Source of the DNA: Ashinkailepas kermadecensis
Lineage: Eukaryota; Arthropoda; Thecostraca; Neolepadidae
DNA: 64,000 nt
Direction of reading: 5' to 3'
Assembly (NCBI GenBank): GCA_034440615.1
Contig: JAOTOM010004829.1
Coordinates: 124,001-188,000 of the forward strand
A program made the translations under genes and the position numbers. The first letter of the stretch is position 1. Each line of letters begins with the position of its first letter. The notes beneath the pieces were generated by a model that was not told where the DNA came from, made no database searches, and worked only from the letters and a program-made list of their open reading frames with translations. Positions 25,290 to 36,039 of the stretch are shown piece after piece.

Positions 25290-26760
25290 CGTGGCAATGC
25301 GGGAACACACCCCACAGTCTGGCAGGCACACCCTACAGCCGGACAGGCACACCCCACAGCCTGGCAGGCACACCATACAGCCGGACAGCACACCCCACAG
25401 CCTGACAGACACACCCCATAGCCTGACCCACACCCCACAACGTGACAGACACACCCCACAGCCTGACAGACACACCCCACAGCCGGACAGACACACCCCA
25501 CAGCCGGACAGACACACCCCACAGCCTGACAGACACACCCCACAAACCTGAGGACAGACACACCCCACAGCCGGCAGACACACCCCACAGTCTGGCAGGC
25601 ACACCCTACAGCCGGACAGGCACACCCCACAGCCGGACAGACACACCCCACAGCCTGGCAGGCACACCCCACAGCCTGGCAGACACATCCCACACACAGC
25701 CTGGCAGACCACACACCCCACAACGCGACACCCCGGAACACATCCCACAGCCGGACAGACACACCCAAGCCGGACAGACACACCCCACAGCCTGACAGAC
25801 ACACCCCACAAACCTGACAGACACACCCACAACCTGACACACACCCTACAGCCGGACAGACACACCCCACATCCTGGCAGACACACCCCACAACCAGACA
25901 GACACACCCCACAACGTGACAGACACACCCCACAGCCTGACAGACACACCCCACAGCCTGGCAGGCACACCATACAGCCAGACAGACACACCCCACAGCC
26001 TGACAGACACACCCCACAGCCTGACAGACACACCCCACAGGCTGGCAGGCACACCCACAGCCTGGCAGACACACCCCACAGCCTGGCAGACACCCCACAT
26101 CCTGGCAGACACACCCCACAACCAGACAGACACACCCCACAACCTGACAGACACACCCCACAGCCGGACAGACACACCCCACAGCCTGGCAGGCACACCC
26201 CACAGCCTGACAGACACACCCCATAGCCTGACCCACACCCCACAACGTGACAGACACACCCCACAGCCTGACAGACACACCCCACAGCCTGGCAGGCACA
26301 CCATACAGCCAGACAGACACACCCCACAGCCTGACAGACACACCCCACAGCCTGACAGACACACCCCACAGCCTGACAGACACACCCCATAGTCTGACCC
26401 ACACCCCACAACCTGACAGACACACCCCACAGCCTGACAGACACACCCACAGCCTGACAGACACACCCCACAGCCTGGCAGGCACACCATACAGCCGGAC
26501 AGACACACCCCACAGCCTGACAGACACACCCCACAGCCTGACAGACACACCCCACAGGCTGGCAGGCACACCCACAGCCTGACAGGCACACCCCACAGCC
26601 CGGCAGACACACCCCACAGCCTGGCAGACACACCCAGCATCCTGGCAGACACACCCCACAACCAGACAGACACACCCCACAACCTGACAGACACACCCCA
26701 CAGCCGGACAGACACACCCCACAGCCTGGGAGACACACACCACACACAGCCTGGCAGGCA
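25290..26760. repeat. 21-bp minisatellite, about 70 units
   Basis: Unit ACACACCCCACAGCCTGACA+G, with CCGGACAG and CTGGCAGG variants and larger duplicated blocks. Because 21 is divisible by three, heptapeptide frames stay open (TDTPHSL on +; GCVCQAV or GVSVRLW on -), giving apparent 498-codon minus-strand frames. These are not genes: they lie inside a + strand intron and consist only of the repeat. Confidence 0.95.
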
Positions 26761-26892
26761 TTTAAAATGACATCAAAGTGAAAGAAGGTAGATGATGGAA
26801 CTGTATTAATACTCCCCCCCTCACCCGCAATTTTGGCGTGGTGGAGCCTCCGCTACATGCGCTTGACAATACTGTATGAAGGCTGTGGGAGG

Positions 26893-27054
26893 GCGTCGGT
26901 AGTTCAGAGGTTAAGCTGAGCGTCTGGCACGCCAGAGGTACGGGGTTCGATGGGTTCGATTCCTCGCGGTGCCCGCCTTTCCTGCCGGGGTGAGAGGCGG
27001 GCGACGCCATTTGGCCCCAGCTGCTGAGTGCGTCGTAAAGCCACAATCCAATCC
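26893..27054 (+). mobile_element. tRNA-derived SINE with target duplications
   Basis: The head has an A-box-like TCGGTAGTTCAGAGG (26896) and a B box GGTTCGATTCC (26954). The tail is GTGCGTCGTAAAGCCACAAT, clearly related to the tail of the SINE at 35867. The flanking duplication is AAGGCTGTGGGAGG (26879-26892) and AAGGCTGAGGGAGG (27055-27068), with one mismatch. It lies in intron 1 of the coactivator gene in the sense orientation. Confidence 0.75.
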
Positions 27055-27310
27055 AAGGCTGAGGGAGGCTGGGCTCTGGTTCTCACAGTTACGCTGTTGT
27101 GGGTGGCGTCCTCTTGACCCCCCCCCAGCTGCCAGTCGTGACGACTCCCCCGCCATCAACGCTTCGCAATATCGTCTGAAAGCTGAGGGGTGGGGCTGAT
27201 TCTCACAGTTCCGCTGCTGTTGGTGGCTTCCTCTTGACTCCCTCCCAGCTGCAGTCGTGACGACTCCCCCCCCAGCTGCCGGTCGTGACGACTCCCCCCC
27301 CCCCCGTCCG
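27055..27310. repeat. Tandem duplication and CCCAGCTG...GTCGTGACGACTCC repeats
   Basis: A segment of about 118 bp containing TTCTCACAGTT-CGCTG and CCAGCTGCCAGTCGTGACGA is present twice (27056 and 27181 onward), with an extra short copy near 27270. C-runs separate the copies. Confidence 0.8.
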
Positions 27311-27392
27311 CTGGAGACGGTCTTAACGGCAATGGCAAACCCATTCCTAGGGCCCGGCGGCGTCCGAACACTACCAGCTGCCACCACCGCCT

Positions 27393-27546
27393 GACGGTGA
27401 CCGACGGTGACCGGCGGTGACCGGCGGTGACCGGCGGTGACCGGCGGTGACCGGCGGTGACCGACGGTGACCGACGGTGACCGGCGGTGACCGGCGGTGA
27501 CCGGCGGTGACCGACGGTGACCGACGGTGACCGTCGGTTACCGGCG
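27393..27546. repeat. 10-bp minisatellite
   Basis: About fifteen copies of CGGTGACCGG/CGGTGACCGA, ending about 200 bp before the bHLH exon. Confidence 0.95.
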
Positions 27547-27744
27547 GTGTGTTGCCCTGGCGGTCGGACGTGACCGTTGGTCACTTGCAGCGAGCGGTGT
27601 TTGCTGGCGCTGTTCGAGGCCGAGCGCGCAACGCCGTTTGAACAGAGTAATGGACCAAACAGGTACACCATTACGAGGCGACGCTCTGTGTGTGCGTATG
27701 TGTGGCGGCGACCGGCCTGGTGTGACGTCACTGTCTGCTCGCAG

Positions 27745-27886
27745 AGTGAAATGCCTGAATGAAAAGCGCCGACGCGAGCTGGAAAATGCGTACATCAGCG
27801 AGCTTGCCAACCTGATCTCTACCACGGATATGGCCCAGAATGGCAAGAAGGACAAGTGCGTAATACTTCAGGAGACAGTGAATCAG
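27745..27886 (+). CDS. tai: bHLH exon of the p160 nuclear receptor coactivator (NCOA/Taiman family)
   Basis: A 142-bp exon bounded by TCTGCTCGCAG| and CAG|GTAAGC. The first base completes a Gln codon from the previous exon and 47 codons follow, ending in phase 0. The basic region and helix 1 read NEKRRRELENAYISELANLI, then a loop, then KKDKCVILQETVNQ as helix 2. The NEKRRRE-EN-YI-ELA-LIS pattern and the (K)DKC-IL-ETV pattern are hallmarks of NCOA1-3 and insect Taiman, not of other bHLH-PAS proteins. By family knowledge, the protein is a nuclear coactivator that binds ligand-bound receptors through LxxLL motifs. In insects it serves the ecdysone receptor and partners the juvenile hormone receptor Met. 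The PAS, LxxLL and activation-domain exons are not visible in the window. The exon itself is intact. Confidence 0.8.
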
Positions 27887-30215
27887 GTAAGCCCATGCGG
27901 TCGGTGCCCTTTGAAAAGCCACCACGTCTACTGGCCTCTAAGGGCGGAATAAGCTGGTCACATAGGTACGACAGAAATGGACAACTGCGTCGGCGATCCT
28001 CATCCGCACGTGATGAAGACATTGTATATGTATGTGCTAAATAATTTTATGATCTGCTTTGTCGGGGATGCCTGCGAGCCTGCTCGTGTGTGCCTTAGCC
28101 TATCACCGCACAATGACATGCGGCGCTACGGTTAATCTGTAATACGATGCATTTGTTTTCGCAGTGCTTTGAGGATGGTAATTGCCAGATTATCTTTGAG
28201 AAAATATGCTTAGCTGCTGGTTAATCGCGTCGCAACATCAAGGCGAGCTTAGCTGATTAATACGAATTAAGCCGGTAGTGCGTAGAGCTTTCGGATAAAA
28301 AGTATAACATAGTGTTACACAATCGGATATTGCTTCGAAAGTGCGAGTTGATTTCTAGAACCGTGTCCATCCTGAAAGTGTTCGTATTGTATATCACCTG
28401 GTCGCACATAAGCTTATTCGCTACATGACTCAGTGTTGTATGACTCATTGTTGGACTCAAGAGCTGACGGCCATTAGCCAACTTATTTTATAAATGAGTA
28501 TGAAATATGGAAGTTGTATTTGTGTTGAAATAGAAGGGAGAAGCGTAAAATTATTACTGAAGCAGGGTTACGGATGAAAAAGAAATCATTTTGCCAGGGC
28601 TGGAAGCAGCCGGCTGAGATTAGTTTGTGCCACCGGTTTTCACCGGTAAGAATCGACCGGCTGAAAAGGCGGACATTAAAAAACGGAAAATCGGGAATAA
28701 TTGAATGCAACAGCTAATTTAGATAATATTCCTCCCTGTCATATGCACATCAAGGACACGTGCCTTGGTCCTATGCTATATTTGACCATTTTGATATGGT
28801 ATCCATGGAAAGTGAGCACTTTAAGAGGCATGTCGTATTTTCTTTCACAACTAGCTCACTGACGTCGTGGAACAGTTCACCCAAAAGTGAAAATCAGAGC
28901 AATAGTCGCAGTTCATGATGGGAGAGAATCGTGTCAGTTCCTTAATATAAATTAGCTCTGTTAGCTCATAATTGGTTTAAAATTGTTAACGAGATCTAAC
29001 ACCTTGACCTTCCGAATAACTTCAATTTTCAAGGGGAGATCCTGAAGAAGCCAAAATGTTAGCAAGCGCAACCCATTCATTTTAGGTTGCACCATTGCAT
29101 GTTGATTATACAATACGTGAAATGACTTTGAGCCAAGCTCGAGACGAATAGTCCAGAAATGTCCAGTGGTAGATGCAGTTTCATGCATTCACATTTTCCC
29201 ACGTGTAGTTATCCATACATGGGATAACCATGCATGGACATTGCCCTTCTTTCCAGTCATCCAACAGGTAGCATTGGCAATATTGACTATGTTGAGCAGT
29301 TTAACAGTAAATATTTGAATAACTTTACGTATGAGACCCTTTTACCTCTTTAGTTTGTGTTTCACATGGTCATGCGTTATAGTTCAAACGCATTAAAATA
29401 GTTACTTTATGTTACCATTGCACGATGTCTTTCTCGCGCACTAGTGCGTGTGACGTTTGACTGACGTTCTACGTGGTGTGGGTGGCAATTTAATTATCTT
29501 CCATACATTATGCTAATTTTAACATATCCAGCATGACTTGTTCCCATTCCGTAATCGATTGCTTTTAATCGTAGCGTATTATATTCGTATATTTTACAAG
29601 TTTCCTTTGTCTATGGTTGTTTTTATCACGGTTTCAACCGGTTTCAACCGATTAGTGGCTGCAAGTGACAAAAGGTAATTTTGGCGGGTCGGAATGCTAA
29701 TCCTGTTCTTCGCGTGTCGTCCGGCACAAAATCCGGAAAACTGTGGCACAGCCCCTTGCGTTTGACGCCCCCTTAAGCCCCAATAATCCACGAATCAACC
29801 AACAACGGACGTAATATGCCACCCATGTGGATAAGCCTGACTCACTCTGCCATAGGAACATCTTCAGAGTTGAGGAGCGGACAAGAGCAATTTCCAATTA
29901 GTTTTTCCATGCCATTCCATGGAGCTAGAAATTGTCCAAAGCTGGGAAGGAACACCTGCCACTTGTTTCGCGTTTCAACGCTTGTGACCTTGGTAAATTT
30001 CGGCTTTTCAGCTCCAGAGCTGCCCTGTCAGTTGAGAACCTGAGCCGAGTCGGTGGCACGCGATAATCTATTGACTGATTTTATTAAGCGGGCCTGTCGA
30101 TCGCACTAAGTGCACGAGGTCTGACAGCGTCACTTTGTGTGATTGCTCTCTCTATCAGAACTTCGTTACTCAGAACTGCTTTTCTGTTTCACCTTGACAT
30201 GTGCTGCTTGACGAC
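27887..30215. other. Downstream intron or intergenic sequence
   Basis: AT-richer sequence after the bHLH exon donor. I looked for the PAS-A exon expected next in a p160 coactivator and did not find one. No repeats of note. Confidence 0.4.
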
Positions 30216-30396
30216 TCATTTGCTGCTATATCCCACCCTATTTGCTGCCATACCTCACCCCATTTGCTGCTATATGACACCCAATTTGTTGCTATATGAC
30301 ACCCCATTTTCTGATATATCCCACCCCATTTGTTGCTATATTCAGCCCCAGTTGCTGCTATACCCCACCCGATTTGCTGCCATATCCCACCCCATT
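30216..30396. repeat. 22-bp minisatellite
   Basis: About eight diverged copies of TTTGCTGCTATATCCCACCC+CA. Confidence 0.9.
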
Positions 30397-30399
30397 GAA

Positions 30400-32570
30400 T
30401 CGCCTGCACCTGCGCCTGCACCATCTTTGTTGCCACCCAGCGAAGCAGTATGAGATGAATAGTTGTGCAATTTTTTATATCACAAGATACCGTTTTCTCA
30501 ATACAATGCCACAACTCTAGGAATGATGTTTGTCACTAAATCAAAAGCACTATCTAATGTTATATGCATATTGTGTTGCTCTCACGATGAGAAACAGGAG
30601 GAATGTAGTAATACAGCCCAGGAGAGCTTACCTAATAACCATGTCTCCCAAGTTTTATGACTGCAGTTCTGACATTCATAAAAAATATCGGCCAGCGTTC
30701 ACTTGTGATCTTTGGTACACATGTGCGACTACCTTAGCCAGGTTGCCGTGTGGATGAGATGGGGGTGGTGACGGACTCTGCCTTGTCATATGGGAAGCTT
30801 ACCGCTCGGCCATGTCGCCCATGTTGACATGAGTGACTTAAGAACTCCAGAAAAGAGTTTCAGTACAGGAGGGGGTAGGTTCTGGAAAATGGGATTGTCT
30901 TGCGCCATCTGTGGGCCGCATATAATAGTAGTGAATAATCATGAAATTGACATGAATGACAAAAAACATCCGAGGTTTAAGGTTTAGCAGGAGCCAGAAG
31001 GGCTCATCTGGATGAAGCGGATAAAGCGAATGTACTATATAAAGAGAAAAAGAGACTGAAACCCCGGATCAATGATATACCCTCACTTCTGGAGAAACTA
31101 CCCACCCCACCGTATTACCATGGTCAATCTCTTCAGCATTACACCCGAAGGCCGGTACTGAATTCACTTCCATTGGCACCTGTTCTAGCATACTTTTCCA
31201 TTGATAAACATGATCTAAGACATCAAAGGTCCTAGGCCCAGCGAGAGCCAGAAGGCCCATCCTAAAAGGAGGATATGCTAATGTGCACATACTATGAAGC
31301 ATATACTAATATATACGTAATCAAATATCATATGACTCCTGAAGAAGGAATCGTCCCTTTTATTAAGCGCATGCAATGCAGAACTCTCCAGCACCTCAGG
31401 AAACCTATCCCAATGATTTACTATCCCTTGACTGAACGTCATGTGTCATTTATTCCCCTCGATTCCCTCGGTTATTCCATCCATAAGTTCGTGCGACTGG
31501 CCTCCTTGACATCGAGGTTAGCGCCACAAAATAATAATAGACCCTACTCCACACAATTGCAATGATGGGGACTCTCCACTAGATATCGCGGGCCCATCAT
31601 GGCTGTACCTAGCTGCACAGTTCACACCTAGCACCAATCACACACAATCCAACCAAATTCCCATCCGCCAACTGCACAATGTAAAATTCAAAAAGGAGAT
31701 TATCTAGCGTAAATAATTTATGCGCTCTATTTTTTGAATACCTTCGGTGATGGACCCACTTCCCACTAGGCAGCCTATTCCAGTGATCAATCACCGTTTA
31801 ACTGGAATCCTGGTGGCATTTAGCTGCCCCACGCATCTAACCTCAGTTGATTACCCCTATGCGATTGCTAAATTGACGGCATTATTCAGATTGGCATTAT
31901 CCAACCCTTTGACTATCCTGGCATCTCAACCATAACACCCCTTGATCTGATATGCTTCATTGAGTACATATCGAATGCCTTAAGCCGCTCCCAGATTCTA
32001 ACTTGCTCAGTCCACTGATATGATATGATATGGCTGGCAATGAGGAATGAAGGCGAAGGAAAATAAAGACAGCAAGGTGTAGCATATGCTGCATGCTGTA
32101 TTTTGTGGGGTAGATATTGATTTGTTTTATTACGAAAATGGGAATGAATCAGTAGTAGTAACACCTGTTGATGTAAATAAAATAGGCCACAGGGTCGAGT
32201 AGAGTAAGTGATATTGTCAAGAAAACAAGCAACGGGATAACTTGCTCTAACTAAAGTAGTACTAGGTATGATAAATGATTTCATAAATTAAGCTAAGCGA
32301 AGACGATAATTCGTACACCACCTCCCACTTGTAAGGCTGCTTGTGTTTGATTAATATCCTGACACATTCAGAGTTCAGTACCCGGATCTGAATGTAGAAA
32401 CTGAGCTATGATCAACCCACATTTCAAAATGAGTGGTAATCTGAGCTGGGCAAATAAGTTTGACTGGCTAGTAATGCCGGCGAGATTGATACGCACTCGT
32501 GAGATTGTACCCTAATATGCGTTATTCATGCAGCCATTACGGTTAGTTGTCGAGCAGTGTGCGAGAGTGG
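30400..32570. other. AT-richer unassigned sequence, possible old LINE fragment
   Basis: No exon recognised. On the minus strand 31794-31690 reads MIDHWNRLPSGKWVHHRRY, which resembles the WN-LP motif near the end of LINE polymerases, but the similarity is too short to assign. Confidence 0.25.
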
Positions 32571-32574
32571 CGGT

Positions 32575-33105
32575 CATGGCGGAGTCGCTGGTTCTACGTC
32601 CACAGACCAGAGGTGCCCACGTGAGAGCGCGTCATGGCCCACAGGCCAGAGGTGCCCACGTGAGAACGCGTCACGGTCCACAGACCAGAGGTGCCCACGT
32701 GAGAACGCGTCACGGTCCACAGACCAGAGGTGCCCACGTGAGAACGCGTCACGGTCCACAGACCAGAGGTGCCCACGTGAGAACGCGTCACGGTCCACAG
32801 ACCAGAGGTGCCCACGTGGAAACGCGTCACGGTCCACAGGGCAGAGGTGTCCACGTGAGAATGCGTCACGGTCCACGGACCAGAGGTGCCCACGTGAGAA
32901 CGCGTCACGGTCCACAGGGCAGAGGTGTCCACGTGAGAATGCGTCACGGTCCAGGGACCAGAGGTGCCCACGTGAGAACGTGCCATGGTCCACGGGCCAG
33001 AGGTGCCCACATGAGAACGTGTCATGGTCCACAGGCCAGAGGTACCCACATGAAAACGTGTCATGGCCCACAGGCCAGAGGTGCTCACGTGAGAGCACGT
33101 AATGC
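32575..33105. repeat. 39-bp minisatellite with one CACGTG E-box per unit
   Basis: Thirteen or so copies of GGTGCCCACGTGAGAACGCG+TCACGGTCCACAGACCAGA. CACGTG is intact in about eleven units; two of the last carry CACATG. Being 13 codons long, the unit gives repetitive open frames on both strands that I do not regard as genes. Confidence 0.95.
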
Positions 33106-33369
33106 AGGTTGATCAGTGCGCCTGTATCCACTGCTCTGCACGGCTACCCGGCACGACTGCAATGTGGGCTGTTTGACGGCCACGGTGAGGGCGAGACCGG
33201 TGCCCGGTACGGGCGGTGCATCCACTGGAGGATGCAGCCAGCCGCTCGGGCGGGAGTGATTGACGGGCGGCGCCTGGCTCGCTGGGCTGAAGGTGGTCGG
33301 CCGGGCGGGTCCCATTAGCGCGCCGGGTTCTGTTCAGAGCTGCTGCCGGTAGGGCGACATTGAATACGA

Positions 33370-34700
33370 CCGGTAGGATGGTCTGACGGCCCGGCCCGGC
33401 GGACTCCCACTCAGGACCGGACAGGGGAGGCCGCTCGGCTCGGCGGACTCCCACTCTGGACTAGATGTGAGGAGGCCCGCCCGACCCGGCCCGGCGGACT
33501 CCCACTCTGGACCAGACGGGAGGAGGCCGCTCGACCCGGCCCGGCGGACTCCCACTCTGGACCAGACGGGAGGAGGCCGCTCGAACCGGCCCGGCGGACT
33601 CCCACTCTGGATCAGACGGGAGGAGGCCGCTCGGCTCGGCGCGGCAGGCTCCCACTCTGGACCAGACGGGAGGAGGCCGGTCGGCTCGACGGACTCCCAC
33701 TCTGGACTAGATGTGAGGAGGCCCGCCCGTCCCGGCCCGGCGGATTCCCACTCTGAACCAGACAGGAGGAGGCCGGTCGGCTCGACGGACTCCCACTCTG
33801 GACCAGACGGGAGGAGGCCGCTCGACACGGCCCGGCGGACTCCCACTCTGGACCAGACAGGAGGAGGCCGGTCGGCTCGACGGACTCCCACTCTGGACCA
33901 GACGGGAGGAGGCCGCTCGACACGGCCCGGCGGACTCCCACTTTGAACCAGACAGGAGGAGGCCGGTCGGCTCGACGGACTCCCACTCTGGACCAGACAG
34001 GAGGAGGCCGCTCGACACGGCCCGGCGGACTCCCACTCTGAACCAGACAGGAGGAGGCCGGTCGGCTCGACGGACTCCCACTCTGGACCAGACGGGAGGA
34101 GGCCGCTCGACACGGCCCGGCGGACTCCCACTCTGGACCAGACAGGAGGAGGCCGGTCGGCTCGACGGACTCCCACTCTGGACCAGACGGGAGGAGGCCG
34201 CTCGACACGGCCCTGGACTCCCACTCTGAACCAGACGGGAGGAGGCCGCTCGGCTCGGCGCGGCAGGCTCCCACTCTGGACCAGACGAGAGGAGGCCGCT
34301 CGACCCGGCCCGGCGGACTCCCACTCTGGATCAGACGGGAGGAGGCCGCTCGGCTCGGCGCGGCAGGCTCCCACTCTGGACCAGACGGGAGGAGGCCGCT
34401 CGACCCGGCCTGGCGGACTCCCACTCTGGATCAGACGGGAAGAGGTCCGCCCGGCGCGGCCCAGCGGACTCCCACTCTGGACCAGACAGGAGGAGGCCGC
34501 TCGACACGGCCCGGCGGACTCCCACTCTGAACCAGACAGGAGGAGGCCGGTCGGCTTGACGGACTCCCACTCTGGACCAGACGGGAGAGGTCCGCCCGGC
34601 GCGGCCCAGCGGACTCCCACTCTGGACCAGATGTGAGGAGGCCGCTCAACACGGTCCGGCGCGGTTCGACAGGCTCCCACTCTGAACCAGACGAGAGGCC
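33370..34700. repeat. Minisatellite of alternating 50- and 45-bp units
   Basis: Shared core CGGACTCCCACTCTGGACCA+GACGGGAGGAGGCC. The 50-bp form continues GCTCGACCCGGCCCGG and the 45-bp form GGTCGGCTCGA. The two alternate in a dimeric higher-order pattern between about 33730 and 34210. About 27 units in all. The 475-codon minus-strand frame across it is a repeat artefact. Confidence 0.95.
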
Positions 34701-35865
34701 CTCGGTACCGATGGAAGGCGGTGAACGCGCCGCTATGTGATGGAGCGCCACTCGGGCACACTCCTCCCTAGACGTTTCGGTGAACCGGGCGGTGGCGGAA
34801 CCGGGATTTTAATCACTGAAGGTAGTGGTAAGGTAAGGGCTGGTCGATGGTGCACATTTGGTCATGCTCTATTCGTTAGCCCGAGCTTAACACAAACTCT
34901 CATACGCTCACACATACACGCGCGCACACTCACTCACAAGACATTTTTTTGTTGCTCGTGAGAGGGGGCCAATTAACCTATCTAACCTCATTTCCTGCTG
35001 GCGCTGTTGATCCGTGTAAGAATCGACTGCAGGTAGATTAGTTCGCCCCTTTTAGCTGGCCCACCTCCTCCCAGTCTTGCGTGGGCTCCTGTGTTTTGAA
35101 TGTTCGGTGAGGCCGATTAGTTTTTTTTTTCGCGCCATGAGAGCATAGCACTGCAGGGGGAATGGGGTAGTCGCAATTGCACGTGTCAGCAATTTTGTTC
35201 GGCCAAGAGCAGGTATCAATAGAGATCATCCATTGATCCCAATGCGAGGACGATGTTGCGGTTCACTTAAGATAGAGTCGTTCGGGAAATGGAAGCTGGA
35301 CGTTTGCCCTCTCATTGCCACATGTTCGTCTGTTTCGGCCTGATAATCACCCATTACAATATTAGCGTTATCCCTAAAGACATCAACAAAGAGATTGAAA
35401 CGAATATTGTTTCAATCTCTTTGTTGATGTCTTTTACTGACAAATGTAGATGTATGAATCTGTGAGCCTGTTCATTGTATCTCGTGGTCGTGACATTCTG
35501 TGCGCCTTGGATTTTGGATAGTGGGACTGGTCTTTTCATACGATATTTTCGGGATCGTCGGAATGAGATGAATTCCTCATTTCAACACTGCGTTTCGGAA
35601 AAACGCGGAAGGAATGTTCTGCTTCTATGCCTACCAGTTTTCTGCATTAGCCGAATGAAGCCATCGTTGTAATCGGCACATTGTGTGACCGGCGTCGTGC
35701 ATTTGCCGATTGATGTCGGCCGTAGCATCCGCACGTCCGACGACCTCGTACGGAACTCTGAGAACTGCGTGCGGGACTCGGATGCAGATCGCCGTCTCGA
35801 CTCAATCGGGCTCCGACAGTGAAGTACTGTTGTGTCGGACAGTGAAGACAGTGAAGTACTGTTGT
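34701..35865. other. Unassigned sequence with a long perfect hairpin
   Basis: No coding signal. Contains the 26-bp-arm inverted repeat at 35376-35434 and, at 35820-35865, a short duplication of GTGAAGTACTGTTGTG just before the SINE. Confidence 0.4.
35376..35434. repeat. Perfect inverted repeat, 26-bp arms, 7-nt loop
   Basis: The arm starting AAAGACATCAACAAAGAGAT (35376-35401) is exactly complementary to 35409-35434, with loop GAATATT. It is the longest such structure in the window. Confidence 0.95.
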
Positions 35866-35866
35866 G

Positions 35867-36026
35867 GGGGACGAGTGGTCTAGGGGTAAGATTCTCGTCT
35901 CGCAATCGAAAGATTGTGGGTTCGAATCTCAGCTGTCGCTACTCTTCGCCCGCGACCAATCGGCGTGAGAAATTGGCGACGCTATATGACTCAGCGGTCG
36001 ACGTGTCGTAAAACCAATAACCAACC
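35867..36026 (+). mobile_element. tRNA-derived SINE with target duplications
   Basis: The 5' part carries a pol III A box (TGGTCTAGGGG at about 35876) and a B box (GGTTCGAATCT at about 35919), as in a tRNA. An unrelated body follows, then the tail GTGTCGTAAAACCAATAACC. It is flanked by a 13-bp target duplication with one mismatch: AAGTACTGTTGTG (35854-35866) and AAGTGCTGTTGTG (36027-36039). The tRNA-like head does not fold as a functional tRNA, so this is a SINE, not a tRNA gene. Confidence 0.75.
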
Positions 36027-36039
36027 AAGTGCTGTTGTG

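Larger units (their letters stand above)
23422..27744 (+). other. Intron 1 of the coactivator gene, repeat-rich
   Basis: A phase-2 intron of about 4.3 kb between the two coding exons (GTGAGT...TCGCAG). It contains an approximate tandem duplication (about 24115-24310, sharing TGAAGCGTTCACGGCAGACA), a 38-bp minisatellite, a 1.5 kb 21-bp minisatellite, a SINE with target duplications and a 10-bp GGTGACC-type array. No other exon was recognised in it. An unusually large part of the intron is tandem repeat, so its length is likely polymorphic. Confidence 0.6.

Noticed and set aside
25265..26761. 498-codon and 488-codon minus-strand Cys-rich frames
   Set aside because: Translation of a 21-bp minisatellite inside a + strand intron; no non-repeat protein sequence.
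33334..34761. 475-codon minus-strand frame
   Set aside because: Pure 45/50-bp repeat translation.
35867..35940. Functional tRNA gene
   Set aside because: A and B boxes are present, but the arms do not fold properly, and a SINE body, tail and target duplication follow.
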